The notes beneath the pieces were generated by a model that saw only the letters and a program-made list of their open reading frames with translations, ran no database searches and had not been told where the DNA came from. Made by a program: the position numbers and the translations under genes. Positions 11,780 through 22,947 of a DNA stretch of 64,000 nucleotides are shown in pieces; the stretch's first letter is position 1; every line of letters starts with the position of its first letter. The DNA is from Lycium barbarum (lineage: Eukaryota > Streptophyta > Magnoliopsida > Solanales > Solanaceae): positions 64,637,800 to 64,701,799 of the forward strand of contig NC_083341.1 in the NCBI RefSeq assembly GCF_019175385.1, in the 5' to 3' direction.

Positions 11780-12308
11780 TGTCACAGCCCAACCGGAGGG
11801 CTATGAAGGACACCCAGAAGCTGACCTCCTAGATGCCACAAAACATATATAACATACCTGCTCATGCTCATTCTGGGCCACCTGAGGGTGCTCACAATAT
11901 GATCTGCTGACTGATGGATATCATAAACTGGTACTGAGCGGGCCATACTGTCTGACTGAGTATAAGCGTCTATGAGCCTCTAATGACATACTGGACATGC
12001 TATGGATGGGATAGAGCCCCTGCCCTACCCATATACGTCAAAACATATACCCGGTCTAGACGGCAACTCTGGCGAGAGAGGAATGCTCCCCTATCCAGCT
12101 GAAGAAGTAGCCTAAGGAGGTGATCTGTCTTCCTGGCTATCTGAACCTGCGGGCATGAACGTAGCCTCCCGAATAATAGGGGAGTCAGTACGGATAATGT
12201 ACTAAGTATGTATATGTAAGACAGAAGAGTAACATACATATAGGAGTCATGAAGAAAAGCTGAAGATCATAAACTAAACTGACTTCCTGAATACATTTGT
12301 ATGTCTGA
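11780..12308 (-). mobile_element. Truncated minus-strand LTR fragment
   Basis: Begins TGTCACAGCCC, the degenerate 3' terminus of an LTR read on the plus strand. It contains the conserved block in minus orientation (GGAGTCAGTACGGATAATG near 12181, after GCGGGCATGAACG). Similarity stops near 12308, where the tail of a different plus-strand LTR begins. The truncation point has no recognisable repeat. Confidence 0.65.
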
Positions 12309-12380
12309 CTGTCTGAGGGTTCGCTCAACTCTGATGAGAGTCGGGTGCCCGTCATGCCCTACCATTGTTAGGGTGTGACT
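12309..12380 (+). mobile_element. 3' tail of first LTR of the tandem array
   Basis: The 72 bp from TCTGAGGGTTCGCTC to GTGTGACT match the ends of the LTRs at 13467-16281 and 17433-20287. A primer-binding site follows at once, so this is the stub of a 5' LTR truncated on its left. Confidence 0.85.
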
Positions 12381-13466
12381 AAGTGGTATCAGAGCAGTTC
12401 GTTCTAGGGGTCGTCTGCAAAGTCGTGTCGGGTAGAGTCTTGTTCATGGGTGTGTTGTGGACCACACTCATGAACAGGAGGCTACAGGGCATCTAGGATG
12501 GTTTCCCTTCATTCAGATCATAGATTGTGCTATAGAGCTGTGTCATAGGCATTGAATCCTTGCCGCTAACTTTAAGATTCGAATTTTGATTAAGTGATTG
12601 TAAAGTGTAGCTATGATTGTGAAATTGGAATTCGTCGTAAGAAAGGTAAGTTCTCTGATGATTAATGATTGCTATTTAAGGTAAGTGCTACAGGTTAAGG
12701 ATTGCAGTAAGAAAGATATGCCTCTTATCGAATTAAGAATGCCATTATGAAAAGAATTTGTACAGGTATGTATAGGGTGTTGTAATATGATTGTGGCCCT
12801 GTGAGGCAAGTTGATATATTTTGATTGTTTCCCTCAAAGGTGGGTAATACAATTTACAGAGGAGGTTCTGCCGATTTTTTTTTAAAATTGATTGTGATCA
12901 GTATATATATGTGTGCTATGTACATAAGTGTAAAACTAAAGAATGAAAGGTTAATAATAGTTGTAAATGAACTGAAAGGAGGGTTATAACATGGGTTTAG
13001 AATGAGTTTAAGAGTTAGGTTGAAATTACTCGAGGATATAGAAATGAGTCGAGGGTTAAGTTAAGTTCTCTCGGGGATTAGAAGTAAGGTTGATGAACTA
13101 AGATTAATGTGATAAGATTATGAGAAGAGACTTAAGAGGGGAAGCAATGATAAACAAGGAGTCATTCGAGAGGTGAGTTAGTATTAAAAAAATTAAGCTT
13201 AAACGAGTAAAGAATGAAACAAGGAAGAGAAAGAAACATGATTATATGTGTTTGAGGAAAGGGAGTAATGTGTCCCTCATAGAAATCAATATAACTGAAA
13301 GCATCAATGAGGTTAAGGGAAGTTGAAGCTTATAGAGGAAAGATAAGTATCGAAAAGGACCTTAGGAATTGTGAAGGGGTGAGTGATATTAGTAAGTGTT
13401 GGAATTGGATACAAGTATTAGTCTTCATTTAACATTCGAGGACGAATGTTTCTAAGAGGGGAAGGA
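12381..13466 (+). mobile_element. Internal region 1 of non-coding array element
   Basis: Primer-binding site TGGTATCAGAGC at 12384-12395 (complementary to the 3' end of plant initiator tRNA-Met). Then a leader hairpin (12439-12478), about 950 bp without a significant ORF, the conserved TCGAGGACGAATG word (13437-13449) and a purine tract AAGAGGGGAAGGA (13454-13466) abutting the next LTR. With only 1.1 kb and no gag-pol it is non-autonomous. The same layout repeats at 16282-17432. Confidence 0.85.
12439..12478 (+). ncRNA. Predicted RNA hairpin in retrotransposon leader
   Basis: About 45 nt after the primer-binding site, TGTTCATGGGTGTG can pair with CACACTCATGAACA, with a G-U pair in RNA. Corresponding sequences occur near 16339, 20349 and, diverged, at 45370-45408 in the coding element. 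This is a structural element of the transcript, not a separate gene. A role in packaging or reverse transcription is inference. Confidence 0.5.
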
Positions 13467-16281
13467 TGTTACACCCCAGAAAATTTTATGTTATTAAGGC
13501 TGTAGACGGCTTAATGTAAGCTCAAGGGGGAGAAAATATTACAAGTATAAAGGATGAAATTCTACTGTATTAGCTCGAGGGTAGCATGAGTACAATATTT
13601 GGAATTCGTACAGTATGATTGGAATGATATGTTAAAAGATATATAGCCCTCGTAACAGTAAGCTGAGGTGCGGCCCACATGATGGGGTTTTTATAAAGGA
13701 CATATGACAAGTTATACGGACAATATATGTGAAATTAAACACAACTCAAGAAGGACCCTTGAGCCAAATCCAAGTGTAAGCCCTCCAAAAAGATGTTTTT
13801 AAGTTACGTTTTCGGGTGATCTGACATCGGGAGGCCATAACCCCATCATTATTTGGGAATTTGGGAAACCTCCAAATTTGAAAGTTGTAGATAATTTAAT
13901 TAGATTTCCAACCATAGGTCGTGGGCCTTTGCACAACATAGGGATAAAAATTTATTGATTTTTTAAGGCAAAAAGGTCAAGCTGAGCAATGGGCTCGGCC
14001 CAACCCAACTCAAGGTCGGTGGGAACCGACCCAAGACCACTATATAAGTGCTAAATTCGTGAAATTTCTTCACATTTAACCCCAAAAAAGATCTGAATAT
14101 TTTAGAGAGAGGGAAGAGAGCCCTTAGAGAGAGAAACCAAGTTTTGATCAAGTTCGAGGTCCCGAATTCCGAGGCTCGTGAAGAGTAAAGTGTAGTACAA
14201 GTTGTTGCCGTCGTTTTAAGAAAAAGATTGAACTTGGGGGATGTTGGTTTGGTAGTGGCTGCTCATATAAGGTATGTTTAAGATGTTAATGATGTTCCTA
14301 CCTTGTTCATTGATAGATTTGACGGGTTAGAATAGAGAAAATGATGTTGAAAGTTCGGTTATAATTTTTGGATATCAAATGACTTGGGGGCTGTTTTGGT
14401 ATGATTAAATGGATAGAATTAGTTGGAAATTACAATGATTGTTGATATTGTTGTTGATGTTGTTGATAAGTTGCTATTCTTGAATTTGGGATAATAAAGT
14501 GTATGAAGATATCGTATACAAAACGTATACCGGGCTATTTTGATGTATATCCTTGGGAGTTGATGCTTTGAGTTTAAAGAGGCTTACATGAGATGGTTCT
14601 TGTTGTTGTTGATAATTTAGCTAAATTGGATTTTTGGGGTTGTCCAGTTTATAAAGGAAATGCTGTCAAAATTCCGTTAGAAATAGAGATAAGTTTAAGG
14701 GATTGATTATAAGTATATATATTGGATTGATTGTTGGTAAATTGATATTGTTGATAGATTAGCGTGACCCGAAGATGGAATGTGGTTAGCTGGAAAGCGG
14801 CAAAGGTATGTAAGGCAAACCTTTCTTCTTTTGGCATGATTCTTATTGTTATACATTCTATATGTACCCCATATGATTCCATTCTTAGACGAGTATGGTC
14901 TATATGTTTCTTGTGATGGCTTATTTATACTGTACTCCTATTCTGTTCTGAAAGGAACACCCATAAGTTGCCAAGTTGAGTTGTGTATATGGTTTTACTA
15001 ATGATTCGAGCAAATGAGTTTATACTAAAGGAAACATGAAGTTTGATTTTTCAAAACCACTCCAAAGGGGGTGCGAGATTTTACTACTTCATTTCATTTA
15101 CGATTTATGTTTACATTCCATATTATCATCCCTTTGTATTGATATGATAATTTATTCTTTGGGTAGGGCAATAAGATGAAATTGAGTAGAATATAAGTCG
15201 TAAGAAGTTCATAACAATTCTACCCTCTAACTTGGAAGTATGTCCTCCTAAGTCTAGTGAGATACAAGTTTGATAACTTCTTATGAAAGGCTAAGGCTAA
15301 TAACTGATTGTGATGAATTGATTAGTGAATTACGATGTGAATTGATACTGATATTTGTGGATTGAGTTTGTGTTAAATGATGGTGATATTAAGCCAGAAG
15401 CGGCTGCCCGAAAGGGCCATCATTATTAAGCAGGAAGCGGCTGCCCGAAGGGGCCATCATTATTAAGCCGGAAGCAGCTGCCCGAAGGGGCCATCAACAT
15501 TATGCCGGAAGCGGCTGTCTGAAGTGAACATTTTGTTAACATGTCGGAAGCGGCATGCGTGTTGGATTGCATTGTTTACTTAAAGATTGTTTTGAGACTT
15601 CGTGTGCACATTTATGTTTCTTCCAGCGAAGGCTGCGGGTATTGAGTTAGATTGTGATTTTTTCTCTCCTAAGTCAAGGCTGCAGGTATTGAGTTAGATT
15701 GTGATTTCTTCTCTCCTAAGTCAAATTATGATTATGATTTGTTACCACCTTACATACTTAGTACATTGTCCGTACTGACGTCCTTTTGCCTGGGGACGCT
15801 GCGTTCATGCCCGCAACCCCAGATTGTTTGGCAGGTTAAGTGTATAGCTAGGATGCTTGGACGTCAGCTGGATTTGCAAGCTCCACTTCATTCTGGAGCT
15901 GTGCTAAGTTATGTATAGATATGTATGATTATGGGTATGTCAGGGCCCTGTCCTGACTCATAATGTTCAGTTTACTTCTCAGAGACTTCTGCAAACAGTG
16001 TCCTGTGGTATGTTTGTCGAGATGTCGACAAAGTGATATCTGTTGAGTCATTTGTGGATTTTAAAAGAGTACGTATTTTAGATGATTTCAATTAGTTTAA
16101 AGTACATATTTGATTGAAAGTTTTCGTAATCGTTATAAAGATAATGATTTCTATTTGGAAATTTTTTATGTTCTTAAAAGTTTTTAAATGAAAGGTTTTG
16201 ATAGAGCGAATGTCTGAGGGTTCGCTCGACTCTGATGAGAGTCGGGTGCCCGTCATGCCCTACCATTGTTAGGGTGTGATA
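13467..16281 (+). mobile_element. LTR of array element (second in row), lineage II
   Basis: Starts TGTTACACCCC directly after a purine tract and ends GTGTGATA three bases before the next primer-binding site; 2,815 bp. It therefore works as 3' LTR of the unit on its left and 5' LTR of the unit on its right. It carries GAAGCGGCTGCCCGAAG minisatellite units (15391-15556), a 41-bp tandem duplication (about 15638-15720) and the AGTACATTGTCCGTACTGAC block near 15761. It is visibly very similar to 17433-20287. Confidence 0.9.
15391..15556 (+). repeat. Minisatellite, about 4 units with GAAGCGGCTGCCCGAAG
   Basis: Units of about 36 bp reading AAGCCGGAAGCGGCTGCCCG then AAGGGGCCATCATTATT. The GCCGGAAGCGGC part can fold back. 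The partner array in the next LTR (19364-19607) has more units. Confidence 0.85.
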
Positions 16282-17432
16282 AAGTGGTATCGGAGCAGTT
16301 CGTTCTAGGGGTTGTCTGCCAAGTCGTGTCAGGTAGAGTCATATTCATAGGTGTGTTGTCGACCACACTTATGAACAGGAGGCTACAGGACATCTAGGAT
16401 GGTTTCCTCCATTCAAATCATAGATTGTGTTGTAGAGCTGTGTTATAGGCCTTGAATCCTTGCCGCTAACTTTAAGATTTGAATTTTGATTAAGTGATTT
16501 TAAAGTGCAGCTATGATTGCGAAATTGGAATTGCGCGTAAGAAAGGTAAGTTCTCTGATGATTAATGATTGTTATTTAAGGTAAGTGGTACAGGTTAAGG
16601 ATTGCAGTAAGAAAGATATGCTTCTTATCGATTTGAGAATGCCATTCTGAAGAGCATTTGTACAGGTATGTATAGGATGTTGTAATATGATTGTGGCTCT
16701 GTGAGGCAAGTTGATATATTTTGATTGTGGCCCTGTCATGCAAGTTGATATATTTTGATTGTTGCCCTCTGGGGCTTGTTGGTTAGTTGTATATCGGTGG
16801 GTAGTACAAATTACAAAGGAGGTTCTGCGAATTTTTTTTAAAAGTTTATTGTGAACAATATATATATGTGTGTTATGATTAGTAAGATACACAAGTGTAA
16901 CTTGAAGAATAAAAGGTTAATAATAGTTATAAATCAACTGAAAGGAGGGTTATAAGATGGGTTCAGAATGAGTTTGAGAGTTAGGCTGAAATTACTCGTG
17001 GATATAAAAGTGAGTCGAGGGTTAAGTTAATTTCTCTCGGGGATTAGAAGTAAGGTTGATGAACTAAGATTAATGTGATAAGATTATGAGAAGAGACTTA
17101 AAAAGGGAAGCAATGATAAGCAAGGAGTCATTCGAGAGGTGAGTTAGTATAAAAAAGAGTAAGCTTAAATGAGTAAAGAATGAAACAAGGAAGAGAAATA
17201 AACATGATTATATGTGTTTGAGGAAAGTGAGTAATGTGTCCCTCGTAGACATCAATATAACTGAAAGCATCAATAAGGTTAAGGGAAGTTGAAGCTTATA
17301 GAGGAAAGATAAGTATCGAAAAGGACCTTAGGAATTGTGAAGGGGTGAGTGATATTAGTAAGTGTTGGAATTGGATACGAGTATTATTCTTCATTTAGCA
17401 TTCGAGGACGAATGTTTCTAAGAGCGGAAGGA
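16282..17432 (+). mobile_element. Internal region 2 of non-coding array element
   Basis: Primer-binding site TGGTATCGGAGC (16285-16296, one change from the usual CAGAGC). The region is otherwise collinear with 12381-13466 and ends in TCGAGGACGAATG and the purine tract AGAGCGGAAGGA before the LTR at 17433. A short stretch based on GTTGATATATTTTGATTGTG is duplicated near 16705-16760. No protein is supported. Confidence 0.85.
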
Positions 17433-20287
17433 TGCTACACCCCAGAAATTTCGTGTTACTAAGGCTGTAGACGGCTTAATATGAGCTCAAGGAGGAGCAA
17501 ATATTACAGGCATAAAGGATGAAATTCTACTGTATTAGCATGAGGATAGCATGAGTATGATATTTGCAATTCGTACAGTATGATTGGAATGATATGTTAT
17601 AAGATATATAGCCCTCGTAACCGTAAGCTGAGGTGGGGCCCACATGATGGGGTTTTTATAAAAGACATATGACAAGTTATATCGACAATATATGTGAAGT
17701 TAAACACAAATCCAGAAGGACCCTTGAGCCAAATCCGAGTGTAAGCCCCCGAAAAATATGTTTTTAAGTTACGTTTTCGGGTGATCTGACTTCGGAAGGC
17801 CATAACCCCATCACTATATGGGAATTTGGGAAAACTCCAAATTTGAAAGTTTTAGATAATGGAATTAGCTTTCCAACCATAGGTAGTGGGCCTTCACACA
17901 TCATAGGGATAAAAAGTTGTAGATGTATAAAAGGAAAAAGGTCAAGCTAGGCTGTGGGCTCAGCCCAACCCGACTCAAGGTTGGTGGGAATCGACCCAAG
18001 ACCCCTATATAAGTGCGAAATTCGTGCAATTTCTTCACATTTAACCCCAAAAAAGATCTGACTATTTTAGATAGAGGGAAGAGCGACCTTAGAGAGAGAA
18101 ACAAAGTTTTGATCAAGTTCGAGGTCCCGAATTCCGAGGCTCGTGAAGAGTAAAGTGTAGTACAAGTTGTTGCCGTTGTTTTAAGCAAAATATTGAACTT
18201 GGGGGATGTTGGTTTCATGGTGGCTGCTCATATAAGGTATGTTTAATATGTTAATGATGTTCTTACCATGTTCATTGATAGATTTGATGGGTTAGTATAG
18301 AGAAAATGATGTTGAAAGTTCAGTTATAATTTTTGGATATCAAATGACTTGGGGGATGTTTTGGTCTGATTAAATGGATAGAATTATTTGGATATTGATA
18401 TGAAATGATTGTTGATATTATTGTTGATTTTGTTGATAAGTTGCTATTCTTGAATTTGGGAGAATAAAGTGTATGAAGATATCGTATACAAAGCGTATAC
18501 CGGGCTGTTTTGGTGTTTATCCCTGGGAGTTGATGCTTTGAGTTTAAAGAGGCTTACATGAGATGGTTCTTGTTGTTGTTGATAATTTAGCTGAATTGGA
18601 TTTTTGGGGTTGTCCAGTTTATAAAGGAAATGTTGTCGAAATTTCGTTAGAAATAGAGATAAGTTTAAGGGATTGATTATAAGGATATATATTGGATTGA
18701 TTGTTGGTAAATTGATATTGTTGATAGATTAGCGTGACCCGAAGGTGGACTGTGGTTAGCCAAAAAGCGGCAAAGGTATGTAAGGCAAACCTTTCTTCTT
18801 TTGATATGATTCTTATTGTTATTCATTCTATATGTACCCCATATGATTCCATTCTTAGACGAGTAAGGTGTATATGTTTCTCGTGATATCTTATTGATAC
18901 TGTACTCCTATTTTGTTCCGAAAGGAACACCCATAAGGTGCCAGGTTGAGTTGTGTATATGGTTTTACTAACGATTTCGAGCAAATGACTTTTATACTAA
19001 AGGAAACATAAAGTTTGATTTTTCAAAACCACTTCAAAGGGGGTGCAAGATTTTACTACTTCATTTCATTGACGATTTATGTTTACATTCCATATTATCA
19101 TCCCTTTGTATTGATATGATAATTTATTCTTTGGGTAGGGCCATAAGATGAAATTGAGTAGAATATAAGTAGTAAGAAATTCATAACAATTTTACCCTCT
19201 AACCTGGAAGTATGTCCTCCTAAGTCTAGTGAGACACAAATTTGATAACTTCTTATGAAAGACTAAGGCTAATAACTGGATTGTGATGAATTAATTAGTG
19301 ACTTATGATATGAATTGAAATTGATATTTGTGGATTGAGTTTGTGTTGATATGATGATGATATTAAGCCGGAAGAGGCTACCCGAAGGGTCTATCATTAT
19401 TAAGCCAAAAATGGCTGCCCGAAGGGGCCATCATTATTAAGCCGGAAGCGGCTACCCGAAGGGGCTAACATCATTATGTCGGAAGCGGCTGTCCGAAGAA
19501 ACTGTTGTGATACTAGCCGGAAGCGGTTGTCCGAAGGGAACATTCTGTTAACATGTCGGAAGCGGCTGTCCGAAGGGAACATTCTGTTAACATGTCAGAA
19601 GCGGCATGTGTGTTGGATTGCATTGTTTACTTAAAGATTGTTTTGAGACTTCGTGTGCACATTTATGTTTCTTCCAGCGAAGGCTGCAGGTATTGAGTTA
19701 GATTGTGATTTCTTCTCTCCTAAGTCAAATTTTGATTATTATTTGTTACCACTTTACATACTCAGTACATTATCCGTATTGACGTCCTTTTTCCTGGGGA
19801 CGCTGCGTTCATGCCCGCAGCCCCAGATTGTTTTGCAGGTTTAGTGTATAGCTAGGATGCTTGGACGTCAGCTGGGATTGGCAAGCTCCACCTCATTCTG
19901 GAGCTGTGCTAAGTCATATATATATATGTATGATTATGGGTATGTCAGGGCCCGGTCCTGACTCATAATGTTCAATTTACTTCTTAGAGACTTCTGGAGA
20001 CAGTGTCCTGTGATATGTTTGTCGAGATGTTGACAAAGTGATGTCTGTTGAGTCATTTGTGGATTTTTAAAAAGTATGTATTTTAGATGATTTCAATTGG
20101 TTTAAAGTACTTATTTGATTGAAAGTTTTGATAATCGTTATAAAGATAATGATTTCTATTTGGAAAAGTTTTATGTTCTTAAAAGTTTTTGAAATGACAA
20201 GTTTTGATAGAGCGAATGTCTGAGGGTTCGCTCGACGCTGATGAGAGTCGGGTGCCCGTCATGCCCTACCATTGTTAGGGTGTGACA
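17433..20287 (+). mobile_element. LTR of array element (third in row), lineage II
   Basis: Starts TGCTACACCCC and ends GGGTGTGACA; 2,855 bp. A primer-binding site TGGTATCAGAGC follows at 20291-20302. Differences from the preceding LTR are scattered substitutions, absence of the 41-bp duplication and a longer minisatellite (19364-19607). The AGTACATTATCCGTATTGACG block lies near 19764. Confidence 0.9.
19364..19607 (+). repeat. Minisatellite, about 6-7 units, partner of 15391-15556
   Basis: Same GAAGCGGCTGYCCGAAG unit as in the neighbouring LTR but with more copies, including an apparent recent duplication of the last unit (GGGAACATTCTGTTAACATG occurs twice, near 19536-19555 and 19576-19595). 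Confidence 0.85.
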
Positions 20288-20938
20288 AAGTGGTATCAGA
20301 GCAGTTCGTTCTAGGGGTTGTTTGCAAAGTCGTGTCAAATAGAGTCTTGTTCATGGGTGTGTTGTCAACCACACTTATGAACAGGAGGCTACAGGGCATC
20401 TAGGATGGTTTCCCTTCATTCCGATCATAGATTGTGCTATAGAGCTGTGTTATAGGCCTTGAATCCTTGCCGATAACTTGAAGATTTGAATTTTGATTAA
20501 GTGATTGTGAAGTGCAGCTATGATTGTGAAATTGGAATTGCTCGTAAGAAAGGTAAGTTCTCTAATGATTAATGATTGCTATTTAAGGTAAGTGCTATAG
20601 GTTAATGATTGAGGTAAGAAAGATATGCTTCTTATCGAATTGAGAATGCCATTGTGAAGAGCATTTGTACAGGTATGTATAGGGTGTTGTAATATGATTG
20701 TGGCCCTGTGAGGCAAGATGATATATTTTGATTGTGGGCCTCTGAGGCAAGTTGATATATTTTTATTGTTGCCCTCTGATGCTTGTTAGTTAGCTGTATA
20801 CAGGTGGGTAGTACAAATTACAGAGGAGGTTCTGCCAAAATTATGTTAAAGTTGATTGTGAACAGTATATATATTTGTGCTATGATTAGTAAAATACACA
20901 AGTGTAACCTGAAGAATGAAAGGTTAATAATAGTTGTG
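20288..20938 (+). mobile_element. Internal region 3 of array element, 3' truncated
   Basis: Primer-binding site at 20291-20302 and a leader collinear with the other two internal regions as far as TTAATAATAGTTGTG. There it jumps into LTR sequence. About half of the internal region is missing. Confidence 0.85.
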
Positions 20939-21000
20939 AAGTTAAACACAACTCAAGAAGTACCCTTGAGCCAAATCCAAGTGTAAGCCCTCCAAAAAGG
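20939..21000 (+). mobile_element. 62-bp fragment of a fourth array LTR
   Basis: From GAAGTTAAACACAACTC to GCCCTCCAAAAAGG it matches the LTR interior at about 13734-13795 and 17697-17757. It is fused to internal region 3 on the left and cut by the next element at 21001. It is the remnant of a further LTR in the array. Confidence 0.8.
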
Positions 21001-21602
21001 CACGACTCAAGCTGATTGGTTCGAGGCTCCTGTCCGGCATTCCAGGTAGGTTATGACTTACTTTAAGATTAGACTTCGGTTATTAAAGCATATGTAGAGT
21101 TAGTGATTGACGGAGATAGCATATTACACCTTCGTGTATGAAGTTGGGATGAATTCCTAGGTTGATACTGTTGTTTGATTTTGGTGTGTTACCTTGTTGT
21201 GATTTATTTGCTTGTTGCCACATGTGTGATGTTAGATTAGATGCTTAGTCGTTTTATCAAGATTGAGATATGGCTATTCTTCACATATTGGTATTGTCTT
21301 GGACAGAGGAAAAAGCTTTAGTTATTATTGATATCGAGAATTGTGTCCATGTGTGGCATGATTGATTTGATATGTTGTCATCATTCATTGATATTACACA
21401 GTGTACTCGTTCTCCTCTTTCATGATACTCTGATATGAACACTTAGTGACTTATTCATGGTTGTGAACCCATATCTCTCAGTTATTGGTTAGTGACTTGT
21501 GAAGAGGAAGGAGTTGATATTGAGGTTGTTATTGTGATATGTGTCCATGTGTGGCACGATTAGCATTGATATACTCTTATTGACATTGATATCATGCGTA
21601 CA

Positions 21603-21659
<57 letters not shown>

Positions 21660-22947
21660 ATATATTGGATCGGGTTGCGCGCCGTAACACTTACTTGGAT
21701 CGGGTTGCACGTACCGTAACACTAACTTTGGTCCGGGTTGCACGTTCCGCAACACTGACTTGGATCGGGCTGTGCACCACAGTAGGTACATGTACTTTGC
21801 GGGTCCCCTATAGGTCATGACTGTCGAGGCATGGAGATCCTTCGCCCTAAGCATGTTAGTATCATTGCATTGTATTGCATTCATATTTCATTCATTCATA
21901 TATCTGATTTCTTGTTGTGGTTATCTATTGCATTGTATGGTGCTCGGGAACATCAACTTCCTGGTTGATTATTGATTTGACATCACCGTGTGTCTGATTA
22001 ATACATACTTGGGAATTAATGGACTCGAGGAGCAGAGATTTTTCCTAGGCTAATACTTGAGGTTACAGATTATTGTTGTTGGTTGTACGGTGTTTGTGGT
22101 TTTTATATGAGGAATTGTGGAAAATTGGAAGACTTGTGGTTAGGTGTTTCACCATAGGATATGATTCGGTTATTTGATCCTTATATACTTGAATTGTTAT
22201 TCTTGGACTGTGCGATGTTTATACCTAATTGTGAGCTTGTCTATTCTTCAGTCTCTTCTTTTATATATGTTAACTAACTGTTGTCGGTCTATGATGCCTA
22301 CTCAGTACGTGTTTTCTGTACTGATGCTACCTTGGTACACTCTTTTTCGGGGTGTAGAGTTTGAGGCAGGTTCCACTTCCACTCCTCGAGACTGATTTTT
22401 TAGTCCTGGCTTGCAAGTATCTAGGGTGAGCATCCGACGAATCACTGCCCGGAGGCTCATCTATGCTGTCTTTATATTCTATCATTCAAACAGCTGTTTA
22501 TTTGAATTTTATACTTGTAAATTTAGACATTTACGTAGTTGCTTTTGTACGAGTCAGAACAGTTCCTTGGGGGTTGTATTTATATTCCGCACTTATGATT
22601 ATATATGATTCAGACTTCCACTTATTTTGCTCTAGTTACTTTATTGTGGTTGAATTTATGAATTAGGAAAAGGGTTCGCCTACCGAGGTGGGAAACGGTA
22701 GATGCCTACGTGACTTAGTGAATTTGGGTCATGACACATTATACCTGAGTTAATGAAAGTTAGTCAGCTGCCTAATCTTCTCTTCTCCTAGCCGAAAATA
22801 CAACCTCAGTATTTGTTGGTGTAGTTAGCAAATTTCACCAATGCTAGTCCGTACTTTCTAGTGATTATGTTCTTTTGTGAAAGATATTACTTGAAAAGTT
22901 GTGACTCTTCATGTAAGGATGCATCCATAGAAATTTGGATCTTGACA
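21001..22947 (+). mobile_element. 5' LTR (left-truncated) of large non-coding element B, lineage III
   Basis: Collinear with 28247-28582 plus 37429-38977 of the 3' LTR. The start is missing: similarity begins at CTCAAGCTGATTGGTTCGAGG. It contains a long TA run (21606-21655), a triple GGATCGGGTTGC repeat (21667-21775) and a variant core block (AGTACGTGTTTTCTGTACTG, 22303-22322). It ends GGATCTTGACA. The last 211 bp look like an added segment, because AATTTGGGTCATGACA at 22721-22736 already looks like an LTR end. Confidence 0.8.
21606..21655. repeat. (TA)n microsatellite, about 25 copies
   Basis: Uninterrupted TA dinucleotides inside the LTR of element B. The 3' LTR of the same element has only a short AT stretch at the matching place (~37698-37720), so the run expanded or shrank after insertion. 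Confidence 0.95.

Noticed and set aside
12384..12395. tRNA gene
   Set aside because: Only the short match to initiator tRNA-Met expected of a primer-binding site; no cloverleaf.
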